Shown here: positions 1 through 9,038 of the stretch, in pieces
Numbering within the stretch: the first letter of the stretch is position 1
Layout of the letters: each line of letters opens with the position of its first letter
From: Tamlana sp. 2_MG-2023
GTDB taxonomy: Bacteria > Bacteroidota > Bacteroidia > Flavobacteriales > Flavobacteriaceae
NCBI RefSeq assembly: GCF_030548465.1
Contig: NZ_JAUOSF010000007.1
Location: 179,808-243,807, forward strand
DNA: 64,000 nucleotides
Direction: 5' to 3'
The notes under the pieces: model-generated
What the model saw: the letters and a program-made list of their open reading frames with translations, nothing else
Databases searched by the model: none
What the model was told of the DNA's origin: nothing
Translations under genes and position numbers: made by a program

Positions 1-90
1 GGTTGGTTACCAATTATTCTACAAAATATCTTGTTAAGAAAATTTTCAATAGGTAAATCATATCTAAAAACGAAGGCGTTTATAAAATAC

Positions 91-124
91 AAAAGCTGTT
101 GTGAGGAAACTTACAACAGCTTTT
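91..124. terminator. Intrinsic terminator, possibly bidirectional
   Basis: A perfect 12-bp stem (AAAAGCTGTTGT / ACAACAGCTTTT) with a 10-base loop is followed on the plus strand by a run of T. It lies just past the stop of the minus-strand gene at 142 and could also end a plus-strand transcript entering from the left. Nothing else was seen in bases 1-90. Confidence 0.75.
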
Positions 125-141
125 TTTCGTACTTAATATTG

Positions 142-2580
142 TTAATTTATAATCTTTGTTCTTAAACTTTCACCATTTGAAAACTGTACTTGAACAACGT
201 ATATCGCATGGCTCAAATGACTTATATCTACCTGTGTTTCGGATGCGTTTATTTCCAAATCAGCTTGTAAACGCCCTAACATGTCATAGATTTGGATATT
301 TTCTATTTCGATGTCTTTGTTATTTGTATCACACATTAACTGGTTTTTGGTTTGCCCCAGAAAAAAGTTAGGCACAGCTGTTTCAACTTTTTCAACTGAC
401 AAAGCATTTGCATTAAATACAATTTGGAATCTATCAGAGAAATCACCTGTAACATCACTAACAAAAGTATACCCCGAATCGACCAAATTATGCTTGACAT
501 TCAAAGCTTTATCTAGTAAATAAATAGGCGAAGCGCTTAAAAAGTGTCCTTGTAGACGATCTAGGCTAATGGTAAATTCTGTTTGCTCTATAATATGATT
601 ATCAAAACCTAGAGCTATACTTTCATGAATATCAATACTCTGTTTTGCTTTTCCTTGAATTTTAAATTTAGAAGCATCGTTTGGTATCTGGGTATAAAGC
701 GTGGCAAACTTTTTATTGTTTAATAGTTTAGCATCGTAAACTTCGCCATCGAAACCATTTGTAGCTCCATCTACGTATGCAATTAACACCTGACTGAACA
801 CGCCGCTATTAGAGGTTAGATTAATCCAAAGTTTATCGTTTACAACTCCTACCTGCTTACTGTTGGAAACTTTAAAAAATTGTGTATTATCATATGTATC
901 ACCGCGCATGCTGTTTTTAAAAACTACATCGCCTGAATTTATAGCTGCAACAAAAAAGCTTTGCCCAGAGGCTATATAGCCATTTGGATGAACACCAGAA
1001 TTGCCGGCCCCTGCTGTTCCAGTACCTCCTGAGAGATTATAAAAAGCGTAATCGTCTTGAGAGAAATTTTGCTGCTCATTTCCTATAGTTCCAGCATCGG
1101 CAGCTGTAACCTGATCCCAGAAATATATAGTACCGTTTAACAGTGATGTATTTTCAGTTAAAAAATCATCGGCCGAAATAGCGCCAGGATATGGGTTTCC
1201 TATTAAATTCCAATTGGTATAACTTGGGCTGTTTGCCACAACGGGAACGGTTATTTCTGCCGTATTAAAAGTACCTACAAAATCATAATCGTTACTTCCC
1301 GACTTTGGAAAAGAAGCATAACCCACACCAGGAATCATCGCACCACTAGCACGCTGCCAATCATCTCCATCATCATCAATATCATCTTGCCCAGCTACAT
1401 AAACACCAGCATTACCAGATTGTTCTGCTAGTAGATCCTCAAAATTAGCAGCATTAAACCAATACCGTCTTCCGGATGGCGTACCTGCTAAAGCATTTTC
1501 AATAGTGGTATTTTCCACTGGTGAACTCCAATACGTATATTCCACATTACTGTTAGAAACTTTAGTTTTTGTAAGTTTCACTCCTCCAGAAGAATTATCG
1601 GTAAAATTGCCTAAGTAATAGTTTTGCACAAAATTCGATTCGCTATCTACCTCTAAATTCCCGTCTACTGTTACATCATGATCAACTTCTACATAGGCAC
1701 CTTCACGAACTCTCAGCGTAGCTCCAGCATTAATAAATAAAGAACAGGTTTCTAAAGGTCCATTTACAAAAGTGTCATAATCTGCCGTTAAAATAGCAGA
1801 CTCGTTAATTGTAGGTACTACTCCGAGAGACCAATTGCTCCCATCCCATATATTACTAGGGCAGCATGAATAATTACAACCACCAAGAGGGAGGTAAACT
1901 GGAGGATCTGTTGAAACCGTTCTTCGAGGAAGTAAATTCCAGTTATTTTCAACAGCAATTTCGGTTTCAATATCTGAGATACCAATAACCGTAGAACAAT
2001 CGTAAGCCCCTGAAGTATTATTTCCATAGTAAATAGCCGATGGACCATCGGTTAAACCTGGAGGAATATCAGAGAACTGAGCATCCGCAGCAGCTGTATC
2101 TCCCCACCCCCTTGCGCCATACATGATCGCATGAACCATAACTGGACTGCTAAAATTTCCATCAAAGGCAATAATCTGATCATTAACCCCTTGTAAACCG
2201 AATCCATTATCTGTTTCGGTTGCCGTACCAAAAGTGCAAGTCCAATCACTTTGATTCACTCCTGTTCCTGTAAACAAAAACACTTCCGTACCACAATCAA
2301 TACCAGTCGCAGGCGCTGTCCATTCTAAAACCCCTTCAGCATTACCGTTACCTCCCCCAGAAATGAACCTGTTTAACGAATTAGACCATCCTATATCAGT
2401 AAATTTAATTATTCTACCAGGGTCAATATCGGTTAACACAACAAAAGTAAACTGGTCAGCACCTTTATCATCAGCATTATACCCTGTAATCATGACTTCA
2501 TTAACACCTAAAACCGTTTGGCCCTCAACCAAAGCAAGGCCACTTATAAACATAAAAGCTATTAAGAAATTCTTTATCAT
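142..2580 (-). CDS. Secreted T9SS type A sorting-domain protein
   Basis: This 812-residue protein is probably exported to the cell surface or medium. It has an N-terminal signal peptide ending near VEGQ (about residues 1-20), then a region of roughly 200 residues reminiscent of repeat-rich adhesin N-termini. A Cys-rich segment (GCNYSCCPSN) leads into a beta-rich region seen in many flavobacterial surface proteins. The last ~80 residues form a type A T9SS tail (IQIYDMLGRLQADLE, then an Ile-Tyr-Val-Val-Gln-Val stretch and a terminal KIIN), which is cleaved on export. No catalytic motif was found. The gene stands alone, flanked by a terminator and, on the other side, by the divergent arsenic operon. 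Function unknown; an adhesin or matrix protein is only a guess. Confidence 0.85.
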   Translation of the reverse strand: MIKNFLIAFMFISGLALVEGQTVLGVNEVMITGYNADDKGADQFTFVVLTDIDPGRIIKFTDIGWSNSLNRFISGGGNGNAEGVLEWTAPATGIDCGTEVFLFTGTGVNQSDWTCTFGTATETDNGFGLQGVNDQIIAFDGNFSSPVMVHAIMYGARGWGDTAAADAQFSDIPPGLTDGPSAIYYGNNTSGAYDCSTVIGISDIETEIAVENNWNLLPRRTVSTDPPVYLPLGGCNYSCCPSNIWDGSNWSLGVVPTINESAILTADYDTFVNGPLETCSLFINAGATLRVREGAYVEVDHDVTVDGNLEVDSESNFVQNYYLGNFTDNSSGGVKLTKTKVSNSNVEYTYWSSPVENTTIENALAGTPSGRRYWFNAANFEDLLAEQSGNAGVYVAGQDDIDDDGDDWQRASGAMIPGVGYASFPKSGSNDYDFVGTFNTAEITVPVVANSPSYTNWNLIGNPYPGAISADDFLTENTSLLNGTIYFWDQVTAADAGTIGNEQQNFSQDDYAFYNLSGGTGTAGAGNSGVHPNGYIASGQSFFVAAINSGDVVFKNSMRGDTYDNTQFFKVSNSKQVGVVNDKLWINLTSNSGVFSQVLIAYVDGATNGFDGEVYDAKLLNNKKFATLYTQIPNDASKFKIQGKAKQSIDIHESIALGFDNHIIEQTEFTISLDRLQGHFLSASPIYLLDKALNVKHNLVDSGYTFVSDVTGDFSDRFQIVFNANALSVEKVETAVPNFFLGQTKNQLMCDTNNKDIEIENIQIYDMLGRLQADLEINASETQVDISHLSHAIYVVQVQFSNGESLRTKIIN

Positions 2581-2739
2581 AAAAAAGCAATTTTTATTAT
2601 TCTAAGCGAAATACCAAAATTAGCGCAGCATGACCTTGCCGAACAGATACATATTAACCAATTTGCAGTCTCAATTATCCAATCACCAAAATCAACATTA
2701 TAAAAAAAAATTCAAGAAATTAGCACATCAAATTTGTTT

Positions 2740-2763
2740 ATCGTAATATTGCAATATACAAAT
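2740..2763. promoter_or_regulatory. ArsR operator-like palindrome, site 1
   Basis: A perfect 12-bp palindrome (ATATTGCAATAT, 2746-2757) sits 16 bases before the arsR start. Its 24-base surroundings (ATCG..ATAT.GCAATA.ACAAATA) recur almost unchanged at 3127-3150. ArsR-family repressors bind such short dyads and let go when As(III) binds. The assignment to this ArsR is inferred from position and duplication. Confidence 0.65.
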
Positions 2764-2773
2764 ACAAAGTACT

Positions 2774-3106
2774 ATGGGCGTATCAAAAACAGAAATGTTT
2801 ACCGACTTACAAAACGAAATTTCTATAATTTCAAAAGCATTTAGTCATCCTGCTCGGGTTACTATTTTACAATATTTATTTAAAATCGACTCTTGTGTTT
2901 GTGGAGATTTAGTCAACGAAATTGGTTTAGCTCAGCCAACCATTTCACAGCATTTAAAAGAACTCAAGCATTTAGGTTTAATTAAAGGGAATGTTGAAGG
3001 CACCAGCGTTTGTTACTGTATTAACCATGAAAAGTGGGCTACAATGAAAACAGTCATGTCTGAGTTTTTAGACCAAGACATCCCTAAGAAAAACGACTGT
3101 TGTTAA
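2774..3106 (+). CDS. arsR: ArsR-family arsenite-responsive repressor
   Basis: A 110-residue winged-helix repressor of ArsR/SmtB type. Residues 20-90 form the DNA-binding fold; the recognition helix is around QPTISQHLKEL. The alpha-3 metal site is visible as C41-V-C43-G-D-L, the CxC-type As(III)-sensing motif, and a further Cys pair closes the protein (C109, C110), which may add a thiolate. It heads the arsenic genes, about 50 bases before the DUF6428 gene, with a matching operator-like dyad both before itself and before that gene. That layout points to autoregulation plus control of the downstream resistance genes. Family assignment is secure; inducer identity is inferred from neighbours. Confidence 0.93.
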   Translation: MGVSKTEMFTDLQNEISIISKAFSHPARVTILQYLFKIDSCVCGDLVNEIGLAQPTISQHLKELKHLGLIKGNVEGTSVCYCINHEKWATMKTVMSEFLDQDIPKKNDCC

Positions 3107-3126
3107 AAAAAAATTTACATTTATTA

Positions 3127-3150
3127 ATCGCGATATCGCAATAAACAAAT
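3127..3150. promoter_or_regulatory. ArsR operator-like palindrome, site 2
   Basis: A perfect 10-bp palindrome (GCGATATCGC, 3130-3139) lies 17 bases before the DUF6428 gene. The surrounding 24 bases match site 1 at 20 positions. A second operator inside the arsR-DUF6428 gap suggests that the resistance genes have their own repressed promoter, separate from arsR. Confidence 0.62.
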
Positions 3151-3156
3151 ATAGTT

Positions 3157-3624
3157 ATGAAACTTTCAGAAGTAAAAAACAAGTTAAGTACTTTAAACAA
3201 AATTGCATTTCAATTGCCTAACGGCACTCTAGTTCCAAGTCATTTTCACGTGACCGAAGTTGGAAAAATCACAAAACACTTTATAGATTGTGGTGGCACA
3301 GTAAGACATGAAGAAGTGGCTAATTTTCAACTATGGAATGCCAATGATTATGATCACAGATTACATCCCGAAAAGCTATTAAACATTATTGAACTTTCTG
3401 AAAAAGCTTTAGAAATAGGTGATTTAGAAATTGAAGTGGAGTATCAAGATTCCACTATTGGCAAATACGGATTGGATTTTGACGGTACCAATTTTCTGTT
3501 GACCACCAAGCAAACCGATTGCTTAGCAAAAGACAACTGTGGTATTCCTGAAGAAAAACCAAAAATAAAATTATCGGAAGTTGAAGCTTCATCATGTTGC
3601 TCACCAAGTAGCGGTTGTTGTTAA
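3157..3624 (+). CDS. DUF6428 family arsenic-operon protein
   Basis: A 155-residue soluble protein of the DUF6428 family, which in Bacteroidota is found in arsenic operons between arsR and the phosphatase-type arsC. No enzyme motif is known to me for the family. The sequence has several His residues (SHFHVTEVG) and ends in a Cys-rich tail, SSCCSPSSGCC, well suited to bind As(III) or another soft metal. It has no signal peptide or membrane segment, so it acts in the cytoplasm. Its own operator-like dyad precedes it. A role as arsenite carrier or sink is inference from the tail and the context. Confidence 0.8.
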   Translation: MKLSEVKNKLSTLNKIAFQLPNGTLVPSHFHVTEVGKITKHFIDCGGTVRHEEVANFQLWNANDYDHRLHPEKLLNIIELSEKALEIGDLEIEVEYQDSTIGKYGLDFDGTNFLLTTKQTDCLAKDNCGIPEEKPKIKLSEVEASSCCSPSSGCC

Positions 3625-3704
3625 TCAACACAAGATATTTTAAACAACCATGTGCTAAATAAGCATCAGCATCACATCATTCATAACATACAATCAAACA
3701 AAAA

Positions 3705-4322
3705 ATGAGCCTTTTTAAGAATATTGAAACCACGATTTCAACACTAAACGTTGAAACCATTTCGAAGGAACGTAAAGAAACTTTACAGCCTTTAGTTGAT
3801 TTTATACAAACTAAAGTTGATGCGAATCAAGACATTCGTATCAACTTTATCTGTACACATAACTCACGTCGCAGTCATTTATCACAAGTTTGGGCACAAA
3901 CATTAGCCTATCATTTTAACATTAAAAATGTGTTTTGTTATTCTGGAGGCACCGAAGCTACAGCCCTTTTCCCTATGGCTGCCGAAACTTTAGCAAACAC
4001 AGGATTTGAAATAGAAACTCTTTCCGAAGAAAAAAACCCAGTGTACAGCATTAAATACACAGCTAATGCACATCCTATTATTGGATTTTCTAAAAAACTA
4101 GATGCAAACTTCAACCCATCATCTGAATTTGCTGCAATAATGACCTGCTCACAAGCTGATGGCGGTTGTCCATTTATCGCTGGTGCGGAAAAACGTATCC
4201 CAATTACTTTTGAAGATCCAAAAGCTTTTGACAATACGCCGCAACAGGCTGAAAAATACAACGAACGAAGCTTGCAAATAGCAACTGAATTATTTTATGT
4301 ATTCAATCAAATAAACGCTTAA
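3705..4322 (+). CDS. arsC: ArsC-like low-molecular-weight phosphatase-family arsenate reductase
   Basis: A 205-residue protein with the low-molecular-weight tyrosine phosphatase P-loop C50-T-H-N-S-R-R56-S, matching C-x5-R-S. In thioredoxin-type ArsC the P-loop cysteine attacks arsenate and later cysteines relay the disulfide. Here further cysteines are found in CYSGG and in [12 protein letters not shown], so a relay is possible. The N-terminal ~45 residues form an extra helical segment typical of the longer flavobacterial members. It starts 80 bases after the DUF6428 gene and ends one base before acr3, so the two are surely cotranscribed. It would reduce As(V) to As(III) for export. A protein tyrosine phosphatase role is the alternative. 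Confidence 0.88.
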   Translation: MSLFKNIETTISTLNVETISKERKETLQPLVDFIQTKVDANQDIRINFICTHNSRRSHLSQVWAQTLAYHFNIKNVFCYSGGTEATALFPMAAETLANTGFEIETLSEEKNPVYSIKYTANAHPIIGFSKKLDANFNPSSEFAAIMTCSQADGGCPFIAGAEKRIPITFEDPKAFDNTPQQAEKYNERSLQIATELFYVFNQINA

Positions 4323-4323
4323 A

Positions 4324-5379
4324 ATGGCTTCAAATAAAAAACTGAGTTTTCTAGACAGTTACCTGACCCTTTGGATTTTTATCGCCATGGCTATAGGTGT
4401 TGGTATTGGCTATTTCGTACCATCATTTCCAGATGTAATCGATTCGTTTAGCGTGGGCACCACAAATATTCCTATTGCCATCGGACTTATTTTAATGATG
4501 TATCCGCCACTAGCAAAAGTGAATTATGCCTTACTACCGAAGGTCTTTAAAAACACAAAGATCTTATCCATTTCCCTTATTTTGAACTGGATTGTTGGTC
4601 CTGTTTTAATGTTCTTTTTAGCCATTACGTTTTTACGTGATTACCCTGAATATATGGTAGGACTTATTCTTATTGGATTAGCCCGGTGTATTGCCATGGT
4701 TTTAGTATGGAATGACCTTGCCGAAGGCAATGCCGAATACGGCGCTGGATTAGTAGCCTTGAACAGTATTTTCCAAGTATTTGCGTATAGCTTCTATACT
4801 TGGATTTTCATCACAGTTTTACCGCCTTACTTTGGGTTTGAAGGTGCCATTGTAGATATCTCCATTGCAACTATTGCTGAAAGTGTTGCCATTTACTTAG
4901 GTATTCCTTTCTTACTAGGAATTTTAAGTCGTGTGGTTTTAGTGAAATTAAAAGGTGAAGATTGGTACAACAACAAATTTATTCCAGCCATTTCACCCTT
5001 AACCCTAATCGCGCTTTTATTTACTATCGTCGTGATGTTTTCACTAAAGGGAGAATTGATTGTTGAAATTCCAATGGATGTGTTAATCATTGCCGTGCCT
5101 TTACTCATCTACTTTGCCCTTATGTTTATCATTGGTTTCTTTTTCACAAGAGCCATGGGTGCAGAGTACGATAAAACAGCCGCAGTAGCTTTTACAGCTG
5201 CTGGCAACAACTTCGAATTGGCCATTGCAGTTGCCATAGCCGTTTTCGGATTAAATTCCGGACAAGCATTTACGGGAGTTATAGGACCTTTAGTTGAAGT
5301 TCCCGCCTTAATACTCTTAGTGCGTGTATCGTTTTGGTTACGTAAAAAGTATTATGGAAATACACTTAAAAAAGCATAA
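4324..5379 (+). CDS. acr3: ACR3-family arsenite efflux transporter
   Basis: A 351-residue inner-membrane protein with about ten hydrophobic segments, the normal size for ACR3. It exports As(III), probably by exchange with protons. The conserved ACR3 cysteine is present in [13 protein letters not shown] (C122) and the conserved acidic residue in [12 protein letters not shown] near the C-terminus. It begins one base after the arsC stop codon, and a strong terminator follows, so it closes the operon. The sequence lacks features of the unrelated ArsB family. Assignment is secure. Confidence 0.95.
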   Translation: MASNKKLSFLDSYLTLWIFIAMAIGVGIGYFVPSFPDVIDSFSVGTTNIPIAIGLILMMYPPLAKVNYALLPKVFKNTKILSISLILNWIVGPVLMFFLAITFLRDYPEYMVGLILIGLARCIAMVLVWNDLAEGNAEYGAGLVALNSIFQVFAYSFYTWIFITVLPPYFGFEGAIVDISIATIAESVAIYLGIPFLLGILSRVVLVKLKGEDWYNNKFIPAISPLTLIALLFTIVVMFSLKGELIVEIPMDVLIIAVPLLIYFALMFIIGFFFTRAMGAEYDKTAAVAFTAAGNNFELAIAVAIAVFGLNSGQAFTGVIGPLVEVPALILLVRVSFWLRKKYYGNTLKKA

Positions 5380-5427
5380 AAATTAATTTCACGCTCTCGA
5401 TTAGAAATAATATATTTCTATGATGTT

Positions 5428-5468
5428 AAAAAGCTCCTAAAAGTTAAACTTTATAGGAGCTTTTTTTA
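5428..5468. terminator. Intrinsic terminator after acr3
   Basis: A 12-bp perfect stem (AAAAAGCTCCTA / TAGGAGCTTTTT) with a 14-base loop is followed by a T run. It ends the arsenic operon and, being flanked by A and T runs, can also end the small minus-strand gene at 5497. Confidence 0.85.
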
Positions 5469-5496
5469 ATTACTAACTAATCTTCCTTCTTCTTAT

Positions 5497-5637
5497 TTAA
5501 AACCCATAAAGTAATAAATGTGTTACAAGCGATCCTAAACTCACTATAAATAAGGTTAGGTAAACGAACTTAAACAAATTGTATCCTAAAATTTCAGTTT
5601 CATTATCTAATTGTAAATTATTGTGTAAAGTATTCAT
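5497..5637 (-). CDS. Small single-pass membrane protein
   Basis: A 46-residue ORF starting at ATG 5637 (MNTLHNNLQL). A more upstream start gives a 64-residue form, but the extra residues look like leader DNA. The N-terminal 20 residues are polar, then one hydrophobic helix (FVYLTLFIVSLGSLVTHLLL) reaches almost to the C-terminus. It stands alone between the arsenic terminator and the divergent gene at 5861. No family was recognised. It is plausible because of the clean polar-then-helix layout, but a chance ORF cannot be excluded. Confidence 0.5.
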   Translation of the reverse strand: MNTLHNNLQLDNETEILGYNLFKFVYLTLFIVSLGSLVTHLLLYGF

Positions 5638-5860
5638 GATTTTGAGGTTTTTTATTAAGTACAAGTCTATCCGAAACATCTTGATAAACAATCGGGTAAG
5701 TTGTATTAATCTATGTTATTGCTATACCCTAAATTTACACTTGATAAAGGTTTATTTATACGACATACCATGTCATGTATTTAAAACACATTATTTAAGA
5801 GAGTTCGTACGCTTATTTCTATATATTAGCCCCACTAACCATTTAAACCAAAACAAAGTC

Positions 5861-6460
5861 ATGAGAAAAAATGTAACCATTATTGTAATCTGTTTATTTG
5901 CATCCTTTGCCTATTCCCAAAAAATAAAAGTGGAAACAGGAAGTTTTAAAGATTTAAAAGATATAAAAGCTTACGCACTAACTTTCGATTACAGCAACCT
6001 AGAAATTCCGAAATACGACTCTGAAGAAGCTTTTCTAGAAGATAAAATGGCTAAAAGAGAAGAAAAAGAAGCTGGAGCTGGAGAAGTATTTAAAAAATCT
6101 TGGTTTGCAGATAGACCAGACAGATACGAACCAAAATTTATTGAATCTTTCAATAAGAGATTTGATGATGGCGAAGTAAAGGTAGCTAAAGACACCGAAG
6201 CCCAGTATACCATGCTTGTAAAAACAACCATGATGTATGCAGGATATAACGTAGGGGTTATGCGCCAAAATGCAAAAATTGAAGCCACTATTTCAGTTTA
6301 TGAAACTAACAACCCTAGTGACGTGTTATTCTCGGCAGACATCACTAAAGTTGAAGGAAACGGTGCTGGTGGTTACGATTTCAACTCTGGATACCGTATT
6401 TCTGAAGCTTATGCCAAGCTTGCAAAAGAATTTGCTAAAAAAATAAATAAAGTCATCTAA
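5861..6460 (+). CDS. Exported hypothetical protein
   Basis: A 199-residue protein with a signal peptide (MRKNVTIIVICLFASFAYSQ, cleavage near residue 20). ATG 5861 is chosen because it opens the signal peptide; the open frame extends 94 codons further upstream but that stretch is low-complexity and non-coding in character. The mature part is rich in Lys, Glu and Ala and resembles periplasmic proteins of unknown function in which a conserved beta-sandwich carries a repeated tyrosine pattern (TMLVKTTMMYAGYNVG). No catalytic residues were identified. It is monocistronic. Confidence 0.8.
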   Translation: MRKNVTIIVICLFASFAYSQKIKVETGSFKDLKDIKAYALTFDYSNLEIPKYDSEEAFLEDKMAKREEKEAGAGEVFKKSWFADRPDRYEPKFIESFNKRFDDGEVKVAKDTEAQYTMLVKTTMMYAGYNVGVMRQNAKIEATISVYETNNPSDVLFSADITKVEGNGAGGYDFNSGYRISEAYAKLAKEFAKKINKVI

Positions 6461-6666
6461 TTCACTTTAGAATTACAAAACATACAAATATAGCATTGGT
6501 TAAACCGTTTTAGGGTATTTAATCAATGCTTTTTAATTAGAAAACTATTCAAATAATAAATAGTTTTTCACATACAGCCCCTATGTTTTTCTTACGAAAA
6601 AAGGTGTCGCAATCGCTTACTTTTTAGACTCTATAAATCTTCCTAGTATAAAATCATTTATTATTC

Positions 6667-6674
6667 TAAATTTG
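6667..6674 (+). promoter_or_regulatory. Bacteroidota-type -7 element before the ammonia-lyase gene
   Basis: TAAATTTG matches the TAnnTTTG -7 consensus of the Bacteroidota primary sigma factor. No clear -33 TTG is present at the usual distance. It lies 66 bases before the first gene of the biosynthetic cluster. Confidence 0.45.
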
Positions 6675-6739
6675 CACACCAAAATAACTACTTTACAGGC
6701 CGTTATTAAAAGATTATTTTACGCACAAAAACAAGATAG

Positions 6740-8275
6740 ATGTTAAAACTAGATGGTACACTTAGGATTGAAGAATTTTATAAGATTATTTTTGAAAACA
6801 ACCCTTTAGAAATTGATGCGAGTGTTTATCAAACCATAGAAAATAGTTTTAACTTTTTAAAAGATTTTTCGGAAAACAAAACCATATACGGCGTAAACAC
6901 TGGGTTTGGCCCCATGGCTCAATACAAAATTAACGATGCCGATCGTATAAAACTACAATACAATTTAATTAGAAGTCACGCTTCAGGCACAGGAAATATT
7001 ATACCCCCACAATACGTAAAAGCAGCAATGCTTGCCCGTTTAAACACCTTATCATTAGGGCATTCTGGGGTTCATAAATCGGTTATCGAATTAATGAATC
7101 AACTGATTAACAGAAATATTATTCCGTTAATTTACGAGCATGGTGGTGTTGGTGCTAGTGGCGATTTAGTACAATTAGCACATTTAGCGCTTGTTTTAAT
7201 AGGTGAAGGTGAAGTGATTTACAAAGGTGAATTAACACCAACCAAAGACGTTTTCGAAATTGAAAACTTAAAACCTATTTCTGTGGTTTTACGCGAAGGT
7301 TTAGCCTTAATGAATGGTACTTCTGTCATGACGGGAATTGGTATTGTAAATACGATAAATACAAGACGATTATTAAATTGGGGGATTTTATGTTCGTCTG
7401 CAATTAACGAAATCATGCAGGCGTACGATGATCATTTATCATTAGAATTAAACCAATCAAAAAAACATAAAGGACAACGTGAAATCGCTAAATTGATGAG
7501 AAATCATTTAAGCGATAGTCAACTAACAAGAAAACGTGAAGAGTTCCTGTACAATAAAAACCCTGACGTTAAAATTTTTGAAGAGAAAGTTCAAGAATAT
7601 TACTCGATCCGTTGTGTGCCTCAAATTTTAGGACCAGTTTTAGATACCCTAAATGATGTGGAACGCATTTTAATGGAAGAAGTCAATTCAGCAAACGATA
7701 ACCCGATTGTTAGTGTTGAAAAACAACACGTGTACCACGGTGGAAACTTTCACGGCGATTATGTGTCTTTAGAAATGGACAAGCTAAAACTGGTAGTAAC
7801 TAAAATGAGTATGCTTGCCGAACGTCAACTTAACTATTTATTAAACCCAAATCTTAACAATACCCTACCAGCATTTGTTAACTTAGGAACTTTAGGTTTA
7901 AACTTTGGTATGCAAGGTGTTCAATTTACAGCAACCTCAACAACAGCTGAAAACCAAACGCTTTCTAACCCAATGTATGTACATAGTATCCCTAACAATA
8001 ACGATAATCAAGATATTGTAAGTATGGGTACCAATGCAGCGCTAATCACTAAAAAGGTGGTTGAAAATGCTTATGAGGTTATGGCTATCGAATTAATTAC
8101 AATTGTTCAAGCCATTGAATTTTTAGACGTTCAGGACAAAATTTCTTCAAAAACTAAAAAAGCATACGAAGCCATTAGAAAAATAGTTCCTGCATTTAAA
8201 GAAGATATTATCATGTATCCTTATGTAAATGAAGTTAAAGCATTTATTATGAATCATGAAAATAATATCGTATAA
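6740..8275 (+). CDS. Aromatic amino acid (probably tyrosine) ammonia-lyase
   Basis: A 511-residue MIO-dependent lyase that removes ammonia from an aromatic amino acid to give an aryl acrylate such as p-coumarate. Seen directly: the Ala139-Ser140-Gly141 triad that self-condenses to the MIO cofactor (GGVGASGDL), catalytic Tyr50 (TIYGVNTGFGP), and the NSANDNP and QDIVSMGTNAA blocks. The sequence strongly resembles the flavobacterial enzyme shown to be a tyrosine ammonia-lyase. However, the selectivity loop reads Ser79-His80, as in histidine lyases, rather than His-Leu as in Rhodobacter TAL, so the substrate needs testing. It opens the cluster and overlaps the next gene by one base. An aryl starter unit for the ketosynthase is the inferred role. 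Confidence 0.88.
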   Translation: MLKLDGTLRIEEFYKIIFENNPLEIDASVYQTIENSFNFLKDFSENKTIYGVNTGFGPMAQYKINDADRIKLQYNLIRSHASGTGNIIPPQYVKAAMLARLNTLSLGHSGVHKSVIELMNQLINRNIIPLIYEHGGVGASGDLVQLAHLALVLIGEGEVIYKGELTPTKDVFEIENLKPISVVLREGLALMNGTSVMTGIGIVNTINTRRLLNWGILCSSAINEIMQAYDDHLSLELNQSKKHKGQREIAKLMRNHLSDSQLTRKREEFLYNKNPDVKIFEEKVQEYYSIRCVPQILGPVLDTLNDVERILMEEVNSANDNPIVSVEKQHVYHGGNFHGDYVSLEMDKLKLVVTKMSMLAERQLNYLLNPNLNNTLPAFVNLGTLGLNFGMQGVQFTATSTTAENQTLSNPMYVHSIPNNNDNQDIVSMGTNAALITKKVVENAYEVMAIELITIVQAIEFLDVQDKISSKTKKAYEAIRKIVPAFKEDIIMYPYVNEVKAFIMNHENNIV

Positions 8276-9027
8276 TGAAAGAGAAGAATGATATGACAAA
8301 ATACGCATTAGTAACAGGAGGATCTAGAGGTATCGGTAAGGCCATTTGTATTCAACTGGCAAAAGATTCCGATTACCACATCATTATAAATTACAACAGC
8401 AATAAGGAAGCTGCTTTAGAAACTTTAAAATCTGTTGAAGAAGCTGGAGGAAAAGGCGAAATATTAGGATTTAATGTCTCTAATCTTTCAGAAGTTGCTC
8501 AAGCTTTAGACGCTTGGCAAGAAAACAACAAAGAGGCAATTATAGAAGTGATTGTAAACAATGCAGGCATTACAAAAGATGGCTTGTTTATGTGGATGAA
8601 ACCAGAAGATTGGAATGATGTGATAAACACCAGTCTTAACGGTTTCTTTAATGTAACCAATCACCTTATTCAGAAATTATTAGTCAACAAATATGGTCGT
8701 ATCATTAATTTAGTTTCGGTTTCCGGACTAAAAGGCACACCTGGACAAACCAATTATTCTGCCGCAAAAGGTGCTGTAATTTCAGCAACCAAAGCATTAG
8801 CTCAAGAAATTGCAAAAAGAAATATTACCGTAAACGCTGTGGCACCAGGGTTTATTAAAACAGATATGACGGGAGAATTAAATGAAAAAGAATTAAAAAA
8901 ATTAGTGCCAGCCAACCGTTTTGGAGATGCTGAAGAGGTCGCACATTTAGTATCCTTTTTAGCTTCTAAAAAAGCTTCTTACATTACAGGAGAGGTTATT
9001 AATATTAACGGCGGTATTTACTCCTAA
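8275..9027 (+). CDS. FabG-like 3-oxoacyl-ACP reductase (SDR)
   Basis: A 250-residue short-chain dehydrogenase. The NADPH-binding glycine motif TGGSRGIG is near residue 14, the NNAG motif follows, and the catalytic set Ser...Tyr-x-x-x-Lys is seen in VSVSG and YSAAKGA. The C-terminal NINGGIY is typical of FabG. It reduces beta-ketoacyl-ACP to the hydroxy form. The start overlaps the lyase stop (TAATG); an internal ATG at 8293, preceded by a GAGAAG stretch, is an alternative that trims six residues. Lying between an ammonia-lyase and a ketosynthase, it is likely dedicated to the cluster product and not to housekeeping fatty acids. Confidence 0.87.
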   Translation: MKEKNDMTKYALVTGGSRGIGKAICIQLAKDSDYHIIINYNSNKEAALETLKSVEEAGGKGEILGFNVSNLSEVAQALDAWQENNKEAIIEVIVNNAGITKDGLFMWMKPEDWNDVINTSLNGFFNVTNHLIQKLLVNKYGRIINLVSVSGLKGTPGQTNYSAAKGAVISATKALAQEIAKRNITVNAVAPGFIKTDMTGELNEKELKKLVPANRFGDAEEVAHLVSFLASKKASYITGEVININGGIYS

Positions 9028-9038
9028 ACAAGTAAAAT

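Noticed and set aside
5579..5860. 94-codon upstream extension of the exported protein gene at 5861
   Set aside because: It has no signal peptide at its start, is AT-rich and low in coding character, while ATG 5861 opens a perfect signal peptide.
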